Below, piece after piece: positions 1-6,726 of a stretch of 9,495 bases of DNA. The translations under genes were made by a program, and so were the position numbers. Under the pieces are notes generated by a model that did no database searches, was not told where the DNA came from, and worked only from the letters and a program-made list of their open reading frames with translations. Positions within the stretch are counted from its first letter, which is position 1. Every line of letters starts with the position of its first letter. The stretch is from positions 1-9,495 of the forward strand of contig JADJDU010000019.1 of NCBI GenBank assembly GCA_016702505.1, given 5' to 3'. Source of the DNA: Microthrixaceae bacterium (lineage in GTDB: Bacteria; Actinomycetota; Acidimicrobiia; Acidimicrobiales; Iamiaceae).

Positions 1-126
1 GCCGAACTGCGAGCGGTGTTGCTGGGTTCGTTGGCCCACGGCCTTTTCGGTTGTCAATGTGCTTGTGAGGATAGGCGGTGGTTGAGCGAGTGGTGCCCGG
101 GGACAGACCAGGCACCGGAGCGCTCG
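1..126. other. Non-coding stretch downstream of cas2
   Basis: This short segment lies 3' of the last cas gene. I see no convincing ORF, no direct repeat and no CRISPR repeat unit in it. Its only clear structure is the hairpin at 84-125. In many loci the CRISPR leader and array lie next to cas2, so this could be the edge of a leader, but nothing in these bases shows that. Confidence 0.4.
84..125 (-). terminator. Extended GC-rich hairpin just after the cas2 stop
   Basis: GAGCG (84-88) pairs with CGCTC (121-125), and GGTGCC (92-97) pairs with GGCACC (111-116). This gives 11 paired bases in two stems, separated by a 3x4 internal loop and closed by a 13-base loop. The structure begins one base after the cas2 stop codon on the transcribed strand. 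There is no T-run after it, so it is not a classical intrinsic terminator. A U-less terminator, an mRNA 3'-end stabiliser or a leader structure are all possible. The pairing is seen directly; the role is inferred from position. Confidence 0.4.
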
Positions 127-420
127 TCACACGATGGTTGGGCCCTGATCGGGCATAGGTAGCGATGATCCCAGGAACTCGATGGTTGCGGTCGAGCGCC
201 CCACCTCACCCAAGTCGATCAGTGCCACGCTGTCCACGCCTTGGTGGACCACGTCACGAAGGCTGTGTAGCAGCCCGATCTTCTCGATCGGGGTCAGGTC
301 ACACAGGAACACCGAGTACTGGAGTCGATACCCGTGACAGCGGACCACGTCATGGACACGTCTCAATCGCCGCTCGTCGCGGATGTCATAGGCGACCAGC
401 CACCGGCGACGGGCGGTCAA
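127..420 (-). CDS. cas2: CRISPR-associated endonuclease Cas2
   Basis: This is Cas2, the small dimeric partner of Cas1 in the spacer-acquisition complex. The protein is 97 residues, normal for the family. It has the ferredoxin-like N-terminal strand ending in the conserved Asp (WLVAYDI, Asp12), then RLRRVHDVV and the second-strand motif YSVFLCDL. The gene starts with TTG at 418-420. That TTG overlaps the TGA stop of cas4-cas1 (417-419), giving a TTGA junction, and a GGTGGTGA stretch upstream can serve as ribosome binding site. No upstream start is possible without deep overlap into cas1, and the conserved block begins six residues after this start. The tight overlap indicates translational coupling to cas4-cas1. 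The reading frame is intact and ends in TGA. It is the last gene of the operon. Confidence 0.95.
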   Translation of the reverse strand: MTARRRWLVAYDIRDERRLRRVHDVVRCHGYRLQYSVFLCDLTPIEKIGLLHSLRDVVHQGVDSVALIDLGEVGRSTATIEFLGSSLPMPDQGPTIV

Positions 421-2072
421 CGGGTCACCACCGGTAGGTACTCGGGGACCTCGCCCATCATGTGGGCGGCGAGCAGGCGGGCCTGTACCTCGATCACCCT
501 TCTGTACGACACCTTGTACTGGAAGGTTGGATGTCGCAGCTCCGTTGCCATCCGGCGCTCGTACGCCCGAAGGACCGCCTTGCGACCATCGGCGGTCAGG
601 GCCACTCCGCCGGCTCGAACCACGAAGTCAGACTCACCAACCTCGCCGTTGTTGATGAGGTTGATCACCACCGACTCAGCCACGAGCGGCCTGAACTCTT
701 CGATCAGATCCAGTGCCAGCGCAGGCCGGCCGAACCGGGGACGGTGGTAGAAGCCGAGGTAGGGATCGAAGCCAACTGCTAGGAGGGTGACGGTCGCCTC
801 CTTGGCCAGCAATCCGTAGACGAAGCCCAGTAGGCAGTTGACAGCGTCCAACGGTGGGCGACGGTTTCTCCCCTCGAAGGTGAAGGGCGCGCCCGGCAGT
901 CTCTTGTCCTCTCGGAGCATCGTCTGAAATGCTGCGAAGTACAGACGCGCCGCCGCTCCCTCCAGGCCTAGCAACGTCGGGATGGACGAGGCCTGCCCTG
1001 CTTGTTCGGCTAGAGCCTTGAGCTGATCCAAGGTGCTCGGCGAGCGTTCCCGTCCGTTACGACGCAGGAGGACCCTGCTGTTGCGGATCTTTCCCTGGAC
1101 GATCCTGCGGGCGATTTCGGTCCCGCCCTGGGCCGCCGTGATCACCTGACGCCTGCGCAACTCGACGTTCCTTCCTGGGAGCCCGGTCCCAACGCCCGAG
1201 AACCATCCGCCGTAGGAGAACCAGCAAACCGGAATCTCACGCGCGAACAACTCACGGAGCAACTGGGTTGAGATCTGGACGTTTCCGTACAAGCAAACCT
1301 GGGATACGTCCAGCAACCGGACCGAGTGGAGAGATTCGCCCTTACGGGTCACCTTGATGCGTCCCTGGTCCTTCCCGAGCCAGGTTCCCTGCTCGGTCAC
1401 GTACATGGGCTGAGCGGCGTCGTGGGTTGGGATCAGACGGCGCGGCGGCATGGCTTGCCGTTCGGCCAGGGTGTTCATCTCGTCCGGAAGGCAGATCCCC
1501 ACCAGCGAGCAGCGTGGACACTTGCGGCTGTCCACCAGCGGGGGCGGAGCGGTCTCGGACTCGGCCACGGCACGGAGCTGACCGACGAGCTCGAGTGTTC
1601 TGACGATCAAGGCATCGTCGAGCATCACATCGACGCGCTTCCTGGTTTCAGCAAACCAGATCACTCCACGATCGCAGTGGAAGCCGTTCTCGCGCAGCAC
1701 GAGTCCTTGGACGCAGACCTGGACACGCTCGGGTTCCCATGCCCGCTCCGGGGTGTCAGGCGGGGCCCCACGTTTCGTCTCAACCGGCACCACCTCGCCA
1801 CCACCTACCCCCTCGAGCAGGTCGACCTTGGTGATCAGCCCAAGGCGGTCGGAGGACAGCATCACCGAGCGAGCAACCTTGACCTCCCCTTCGTCGGGCC
1901 TGGGAACTGACCCTCCTCCGTCGTCAACGGCCCGGTGAACCCAACGTCCGTGCACCGTGTCCAGGTTGTCGGCGAACTGAGCGTTCACCCACTCCAGGTG
2001 GAACAGGCGCGGGCAGTAGGCGAACTCGTTGACCATCCGGGCGGGCACGAGTTGCGGAACCGCGGGATCCAC
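417..2072 (-). CDS. cas4-cas1: Cas4-Cas1 fusion, spacer acquisition integrase
   Basis: This 551-residue fusion joins a Cas4 nuclease (about residues 1-205) to a Cas1 integrase (about 220-551). The Cas4 part shows the four iron-sulphur cysteines: Cys20 in AYCPRLFHLEW, then Cys185, Cys188 and Cys194 in CPRCSLVGIC. It also has RecB-type active-site residues: His46, Asp84 (TKVDLLEG) and Glu98-x-Lys100 (VETKRG). The Cas1 part has the catalytic set Glu371 (LGLEGAAARLYF), His443 (GFYHRPRFGRP) and Glu458 (LALDLIEEFRP). In type I-G systems this fusion trims prespacers, selects the PAM side and integrates spacers together with Cas2. The start is GTG at 2070-2072 with a weak GAGTAGGT element upstream; the next in-frame Met is residue 13, inside the conserved Cas4 N-terminus, so GTG fits better. 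The gene starts 9 bases after the end of the reconstructed csb2 tail. No lesion is visible. Confidence 0.95.
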   Translation of the reverse strand: MDPAVPQLVPARMVNEFAYCPRLFHLEWVNAQFADNLDTVHGRWVHRAVDDGGGSVPRPDEGEVKVARSVMLSSDRLGLITKVDLLEGVGGGEVVPVETKRGAPPDTPERAWEPERVQVCVQGLVLRENGFHCDRGVIWFAETRKRVDVMLDDALIVRTLELVGQLRAVAESETAPPPLVDSRKCPRCSLVGICLPDEMNTLAERQAMPPRRLIPTHDAAQPMYVTEQGTWLGKDQGRIKVTRKGESLHSVRLLDVSQVCLYGNVQISTQLLRELFAREIPVCWFSYGGWFSGVGTGLPGRNVELRRRQVITAAQGGTEIARRIVQGKIRNSRVLLRRNGRERSPSTLDQLKALAEQAGQASSIPTLLGLEGAAARLYFAAFQTMLREDKRLPGAPFTFEGRNRRPPLDAVNCLLGFVYGLLAKEATVTLLAVGFDPYLGFYHRPRFGRPALALDLIEEFRPLVAESVVINLINNGEVGESDFVVRAGGVALTADGRKAVLRAYERRMATELRHPTFQYKVSYRRVIEVQARLLAAHMMGEVPEYLPVVTR

Positions 2073-2167
2073 GGCGTTGACCTACTCGGGCTCACCCGGT
2101 ACGAACATCCCCAACCCGAAATGGCTCAGTGCCCCCAAGCAAAGCGGGCCGGCCACCGGTTCGTGAA

Positions 2168-2303
2168 ACGTGAGCTCCAGGCCCGTGCTGCGTCGGTGGT
2201 CCGTGAGGCGTTCTCGACCGGGTCGGTGAGTCCTGAAACTGGTCCAAGGCCCGTCGATCAGTCGCACCTGCGCCGGCGGCAGGAACGGAACGCGAGCTCA
2301 CGT
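2168..2303. repeat. Perfect 10-bp inverted repeat in the damaged csb2 tail
   Basis: ACGTGAGCTC at 2168-2177 is the exact reverse complement of GAGCTCACGT at 2294-2303, with 116 bases between the arms. The arms do not extend further. The second arm sits between the two csb2 lesions. Both arms contain in-frame GAG CTC (Glu-Leu) codons, so chance from codon use is possible. Confidence 0.45.
2282..2288 (-). other. One-base deletion (frameshift) in csb2
   Basis: Csb2-like sequence passes here from the frame encoding VARELAFR to the frame encoding LPPAQVRLIDGPW. The downstream frame is closed by a TGA at 2298-2300 and the upstream frame by a TGA at 2258-2260, so the switch must lie between them. 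The coding strand reads TTCCGTTCCTG; one lost base, for example in a TTT or GG run, restores one continuous frame. There is no X XXY YYZ slippery heptamer, so programmed frameshifting is unlikely. Confidence 0.75.
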
Positions 2304-2308
2304 GCCAC

Positions 2309-2311
2309 CTA
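2309..2311 (-). other. In-frame TAG inside csb2
   Basis: The codon after the residues WDDFVVD reads TAG. The bases after it continue in the same frame with VARELAFR, which looks like normal Csb2 sequence leading into the Cas6 tail. A single C-to-T change from CAG (Gln) would explain it. It is a substitution-type lesion, unlike the nearby one-base frameshift. Confidence 0.75.
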
Positions 2312-3490
2312 GTCCACGACGAAATCATCCCAGGACTCGCCCCGACGCCGATGCCGAGGGGGAGCGAATGGTGTCGAGCTCCTCCAAACCATGGATCGAC
2401 CGAACAGCTCCGGAACGATTCGCTCGGCTATCCCGTAGCCCTCGACCACCAGCCCGGCATGGCGGACGTCGCTGATTCCGCCTCTGCGCAGTTGGCGAAT
2501 CGAAGTCAGTGCCTCCAGCACGTCGGCCTCGAAACCACTCGGGGCGTAGGCCACCAGCGATGTGATGTACGGACGCTCACCATCGGGGAGGGCCAACCAG
2601 TGCACATGGTCGTGCTGGGCCTTTGCCTTGTCTCCCGCCGGGTCCTTGCCACTGAGTACCGGTGGAGCGGGTCGCTTCTCGGGTCCGCCGTAGCGGCTTA
2701 GCGCGGCGTTGCGGAGGGTGTCGGCCCACGCCACCGAGGAGTGCACCGAAGGAGGAGCGGGAGTGGACAACGACCATCGCACAGTGTTCACCGCCGAACG
2801 CGGTCGAGGTCGACGACCGATAGCGGGTACCGCCTCGGGCGGACGGGGGTAGCGAACTTTGCGGACACCAAGCGGTTCGAGGCGGCGCTGGGCACCCCGC
2901 ATCTGTTGGGTGCTGATCGTGAGTGCCTTCTCGTCGAGAGGCCTGGCCGGGATCATCAGCTCGATGGTGTCGGAGCGGCCGGTATCAACCGGCAGCGGCT
3001 GAACTTCCTGGCCACCGTGATCAGATCCCGGGAACTCGACTCGGGCATCGCAGATCGACTCGGCGCGCCCTATGTAGGAAAGCTCGTCGGCCAGCAGTCC
3101 GAAGGCTTCTAGCTGCTCCGCGTCCAGATCCACGGCCCAGCGGACCACCAACTCACCATCCACCGGGAGAGACAGGAACGTATCCAGGACCTTGGTGGTA
3201 TCGGTGGAGAACCCCTCGCGGTGGTCCTTCCCCGGGAGGTAGTGACGGGTATGAGCGCCAGCGTGCTCGGGGACAAGATATGTCGGGGCTTCGCTGAGCT
3301 CGTCGAAGAGAGCCAACACCACCTCGCTGGGGAGGTCGGGGACACGGTTCTTCCAAGTGGCGTACAGCGCTCGCAGCAACCGGAAGGGCGACGGAGGCCA
3401 TTCCACAGCTCCCTCGTTGGCGCTGTGACCCCACGGAGTGGCGTGGTAGCGCCCCAAGGGGAAGCTGAGCACCAGGTCGACCGCCACGGG

Positions 3491-4477
3491 CTACGCCTTC
3501 TTCTCTCGTTTGGCTGAAGCCCATCGAACCTCGATCGGACCACCACCGCCGAGCAGGTCAGCGCAGGCCGTTATCCCCGCTCGCACCTCGGCATCGATCG
3601 ACTCGAGCGAGGCGAGCGCCTCGCCGGATCGATCGATGAACTCGTCCGACACGGGTTCCAGATCACACGCCGTACGCAGCCGCAGCGGTTCAGCCAACAG
3701 GGCGGCGATCTCCCATCGGGCAATGGCATCGAGCAACGCAGTTGCATCTTCGGAGAGGCCGTACGAGCGGATCTGGCGTCGGTCGATGCTGAACGAGGCG
3801 ACGATCTGACGGGCAGTCCACTCGGTGCGGTGGAACGGGATGGTGCCGTATCCCTCCGAGCTGCCGCCGGTGTCGCCGATCGAGTGACGGACATGGTCCT
3901 TCTTCACGCCGCCCAGCTCGGCTCGCCGGACGTCGACGGCATCGATCCCCGCCGAGATGGCCCGAGCGATCTTGGGTTGGCCGGGCCACACCTTGGCCGA
4001 CTCGGCAAAGAACACACCGTGGACCAGGCAGAAGGGGTCCAATGCGAAGACGGCCGATGCGATCTCTCTGGGAGCCAGCGGCCTGTCTTCTCTGAGGTTG
4101 AGCCGCTCGCGGATCACGTCCTTCATGTTCGTGCCGTCGAGTGAAGCCTCCTTGATGAAGGCTGACGCCAGCCGGTGGGCCTCGGTGCGGCTGGAGGTGA
4201 CGTAGGAGTCATCGTCGTCTCGAACGACTCGGACGTACGGCAGGCCGGTGAACGTATCGACCGGCTGGTCCGACAGTGGATCCCAGGCCGTCCCCTCCAG
4301 CCGGTTGGCCATCGACTGTGCCGACTCCACCACCAGACACCCGACCCACTCCTGGGTGTCGCGGTCATACCGGTCGAACCGCGCGGCGTCGAGGTCGGGA
4401 AAGCCTGTCGGCTGGAAGCGGTCGCCGGTGGCAGGGGTCAGCTCGACGTCGAGCAGGAATCGTTTGGCGTTGGTCAT
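3491..4477 (-). CDS. csb1: Csb1 (GSU0053 family), type I-G Cas7 backbone subunit
   Basis: Csb1 is the Cas7-like subunit that polymerises along the crRNA in the type I-G surveillance complex. The protein has 328 residues, and the frame is intact. Family signatures are clear: FQPTGFPDL (21-29), LVVESAQSMANRLE (48-61), FTGLPYVRV (76-84), YVTSSRTEAHRLAS (92-105) and DPFCLVHGVFFA (147-158). Near the C-terminus the protein is basic (AKREKKA). An acidic run, RDDDDS (86-91), sits just before the TSSR motif. The start is ATG at 4475-4477, which overlaps the csx17 TGA in an ATGA junction and has a good GGAGGG ribosome binding site (4484-4489) six bases upstream. csb2 begins 3 bases after the TAG stop. 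The neighbours and order match known type I-G effector modules. Confidence 0.94.
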   Translation of the reverse strand: MTNAKRFLLDVELTPATGDRFQPTGFPDLDAARFDRYDRDTQEWVGCLVVESAQSMANRLEGTAWDPLSDQPVDTFTGLPYVRVVRDDDDSYVTSSRTEAHRLASAFIKEASLDGTNMKDVIRERLNLREDRPLAPREIASAVFALDPFCLVHGVFFAESAKVWPGQPKIARAISAGIDAVDVRRAELGGVKKDHVRHSIGDTGGSSEGYGTIPFHRTEWTARQIVASFSIDRRQIRSYGLSEDATALLDAIARWEIAALLAEPLRLRTACDLEPVSDEFIDRSGEALASLESIDAEVRAGITACADLLGGGGPIEVRWASAKREKKA

Positions 4478-6726
4478 TGAGTTCCCTCCAATTGGGTGAG
4501 TTGGATCCTCGGCGCTAAGGCCGGAGAAGAAGCAGCTGAATTGACGGAGACATCGGGGCCCGCGAGGTCATGGAGCAGCCGAGCAGCAGCAGATGCTCGA
4601 TACGGGGTCAGACACGCGCTGGCAAGGAGCGGACCGGTTGTCGCCATGTCGGCGCGGACGGTGTTCAACGCCGGGCTACAGCCCGAGATCCTCAGGCGCC
4701 GCAACGCGTCCTCGACAACCTGGGTCGACCCGTCGGCGCCACCCGAGCGCAGGAGCCGAGCCCATCGCGGTGACGGACGCAGCCAGACCTCGCCTCCGGA
4801 CCGGTCCACAAGCACCCGCTTCTGGAAGAAGGGCAACAGGACGGAAAGCGCGGACGGGATCGGCTGCGTACCGGCTGCCCCAGGGCTCGACAGTCGCAGA
4901 TCGGCACTGGCAGCCCCTCGCCAATCCAAGAGCAGCAGGGCGCCGAGCAACCGGCCAAGGCGGTCGGTATCGAGGCGACCTTCGACCAGGAGCACCAGGT
5001 CTTCAATGCTCGCTGGAATGCCCAGATCCCAGCCGACAGCAGGGCCCTTCACCACCGGTTCCCCCATTTCCTGGGCGTCCAAGGCGTCACGGAAGCGAAG
5101 CTCCATCACCTCGGCCAACAGGTCGGCCACCGACCGACGACCCAGCCCGTCGACCCGTGGCTTTGCCGGTGCCCACCCCACTCGCCCGCCCGAGTCTAGC
5201 CGGATGGGCCGGAGGAAGAGCGCCAGAGATGATCCCCTTTGGTTGGCGTCGCTGAGCTGGCCCGCCGCATATCGGTCCCGGGCCGATGCCAACGCGGCCG
5301 CCAAATGCAGTTCGGCAGTCCCATCATCGAGGAGGGGTAGCCACTGGGCGGCCACTAGGCCTTGCCCGAAAGCGCCGACCGGGACCGACTCGGCCCTTAC
5401 CCCCCTCGATCGGGCGACGGCGAGCTCCAACTCGGACAACGCCATCAGGACTTCTTGGAACAGCCCGGCGATGTCGGTGCCGGTGGCGGTGGCGCAGCGG
5501 AACTCGGCAGCTTCCACGCGGCGCCGGGCCGAGGCCACGCCCGATGGGACGGTATATGGCAGGCGCTCCAGCCACCCGTCGACCTGAGCCAGCACCTTCA
5601 CCTCGGGCCGTGACCCGACCATGATCTCCCCCAGGGGGACCGCCAGGTAGCTGAGTCCGTAGCGCTGCACCAGCCCGTGGCGAACGAAGCGTTCGATGCC
5701 TCGGTCGACCCCGAGCGAGGCCGCCGCCTTGGCGAAGTCGGCACCGTTGGCGGCATCTGAGTTGCGCCACGACGCCCGACCTTCGCCGATCAGCCGACCG
5801 ACTTCGGCTGCGGTGGCGGGCTGACGCCACACCGGCGCCCACAGCTCGCCACGGGATTCCTCGGCCGGGGCCGATGATGGGTGCCCGACGCTGGTCGAGT
5901 CCACGCAGAAGGGCATGGCGGCACGAGCCCTCGTTCCACCACCGAGGCGTCGAGCAGCTCCGCTGGCGAACACCAACCCTCCTTCGATCATCAAGATGAA
6001 GGCCCACGGATTCAACAGTGCGGTGCCACCACCGGTCGGGCTGCTGATCCCGGGCTCGGCCGATGCCGGCGAGTACTGACCCCCCGGTTTCTGGGCGAGC
6101 TCGCCCGAATTGTCACCGAAGAGGGCGGCGCGGAGCCAGGTACGAGGATCTGGGTCCTTCTTACGTCGTTCGACCAGGAGGATCTCGGCTAGGCGTTGCA
6201 TGAAGTTGTTGGAGAAGTCGAGCCTGCCGTCGTTCCCGCCCGTTCCGAACACCGGCGGGAACGCCAGACGGTCGCCGGCAAGAACGACCGAGGCATCCAG
6301 CCATTCGACCGCCTCATCAGGCAGCGCAGCCCGGCAGCGGGCGATCTGACGGGCCTTGGCGTCGCGGCCCTCGTCCCATCCCGGTTCCTTCACTAGGTCG
6401 CGTCCGACGGCGATGGCTCTGCGATAGGGCTCGAAGCGATCGGTTGTTGAGCGTTCTATGGCCGCGATGCCAGCCTGTTGATCCTTATCGCCAAAACCGC
6501 TGCCACCGTTCCACGGTGAGATCACCGGCGTCGGTGCGTACCCCTCGGAGAAGAAGTCCACAAGGTTGTCTGGGGTCAGGGTCGTGGTCAGGTGGAACAC
6601 ATCACCGTGCCATTCACCGGTAGCCGAGGAATCAGCCTGCATTCCGACTAGCCTCAGCACGCCGAGAGCCTGAAGGAAGCTTCCGAGCGGTCGGGTCGAA
6701 CACCCGGCAAGTGCGATGGTGCTCAT
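4474..6726 (-). CDS. csx17: Csx17, Cas8-like large subunit of type I-G
   Basis: Csx17 (also called Cas8u2) is the large subunit of the type I-G complex, expected to recognise the PAM and help recruit Cas3. The protein has 750 residues and an intact frame. Signatures seen are GCSTRPLGSFLQALGVLRLV (8-27), TPVISPWNGGSGF (66-78), GTGGNDGRLDFSNNFMQRL (161-179), GGQYSP (215-220), LNPWAFILMIEGG (238-250), ELWAPVW (294-300) and FAKAAASLGVDRGIERF (331-347). The frame is open 46 codons further upstream, but that part is low-complexity antisense of the cas3 end. The ATG at 6724-6726 has a strong ribosome binding site and begins the conserved block, so I chose it. It overlaps the cas3 stop in an ATGA junction, and its own TGA overlaps the csb1 start in the same way, so all three genes appear translationally coupled. 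Confidence 0.93.
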   Translation of the reverse strand: MSTIALAGCSTRPLGSFLQALGVLRLVGMQADSSATGEWHGDVFHLTTTLTPDNLVDFFSEGYAPTPVISPWNGGSGFGDKDQQAGIAAIERSTTDRFEPYRRAIAVGRDLVKEPGWDEGRDAKARQIARCRAALPDEAVEWLDASVVLAGDRLAFPPVFGTGGNDGRLDFSNNFMQRLAEILLVERRKKDPDPRTWLRAALFGDNSGELAQKPGGQYSPASAEPGISSPTGGGTALLNPWAFILMIEGGLVFASGAARRLGGGTRARAAMPFCVDSTSVGHPSSAPAEESRGELWAPVWRQPATAAEVGRLIGEGRASWRNSDAANGADFAKAAASLGVDRGIERFVRHGLVQRYGLSYLAVPLGEIMVGSRPEVKVLAQVDGWLERLPYTVPSGVASARRRVEAAEFRCATATGTDIAGLFQEVLMALSELELAVARSRGVRAESVPVGAFGQGLVAAQWLPLLDDGTAELHLAAALASARDRYAAGQLSDANQRGSSLALFLRPIRLDSGGRVGWAPAKPRVDGLGRRSVADLLAEVMELRFRDALDAQEMGEPVVKGPAVGWDLGIPASIEDLVLLVEGRLDTDRLGRLLGALLLLDWRGAASADLRLSSPGAAGTQPIPSALSVLLPFFQKRVLVDRSGGEVWLRPSPRWARLLRSGGADGSTQVVEDALRRLRISGCSPALNTVRADMATTGPLLASACLTPYRASAAARLLHDLAGPDVSVNSAASSPALAPRIQLTQLEGTQ
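4484..4489 (-). promoter_or_regulatory. Ribosome binding site of csb1
   Basis: GGAGGG on the minus strand lies six bases before the csb1 ATG, inside the end of csx17. It supports the ATGA-overlap start. Confidence 0.7.

Larger units (their letters stand above)
2082..3487 (-). pseudogene. csb2: Csb2 (Cas5-Cas6 fusion, GSU0054 family), interrupted by a stop and a frameshift
   Basis: Csb2 of type I-G combines the Cas5 role (holding the crRNA 5' handle) with a C-terminal Cas6 RNase that processes pre-crRNA. The GTG start (3485-3487) follows the csb1 stop by 3 bases, with an AGAAGG element upstream. Residues 10-41 hold the family signature with GRYHATPWG, NEG and EWPPSPFRLLRAL. LSYIGRAES is at 136-144, and the Cas6 region has SGKD (279-282), HDHVHW (292-297), VAYAPSGF (312-319) and STPFAPPRH (371-379). 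The open frame stops after 392 residues at TAG (2309-2311). The missing tail lies beyond it: VARELAFR in the same frame, then LPPAQVRLIDGPW and the glycine-rich loop GPLCLGALSHFGLGMF (2103-2150) in the frame one base back, ending at TAG 2082-2084. Adding one base gives 1407 bases, or 468 residues, ending 9 bases before cas4-cas1. Gene identity is secure; whether it is really broken is not. Confidence 0.88.

Noticed and set aside
101..131. Weak resemblance of single ATTGAAA/TTTCAAT-like strings near the window ends to CRISPR repeat termini
   Set aside because: Each occurs once, without a repeated partner at regular spacing, so there is no array evidence.
1700..1745. Lack of a canonical QxxxY motif in the Cas4 domain (it reads RVQVCVQGL)
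   Set aside because: The rest of the RecB/Cas4 motif set and all four cysteines are present, and, as far as I can recall, Cas4-Cas1 fusions of this type have similar sequence here, so I do not count it as a defect.
2092..2328. 78-residue minus-strand frame spanning the csb2 TAG
   Set aside because: It avoids both stops but its translation has no Csb2 features. VARELAFR and the glycine-rich loop are in the other two frames.
4496..5587. 363-residue open frame on the plus strand opposite csx17
   Set aside because: Ser/Arg/Pro-rich antisense frame kept open by high GC. No recognisable motif, and the opposite strand encodes an intact, clearly recognised Csx17.
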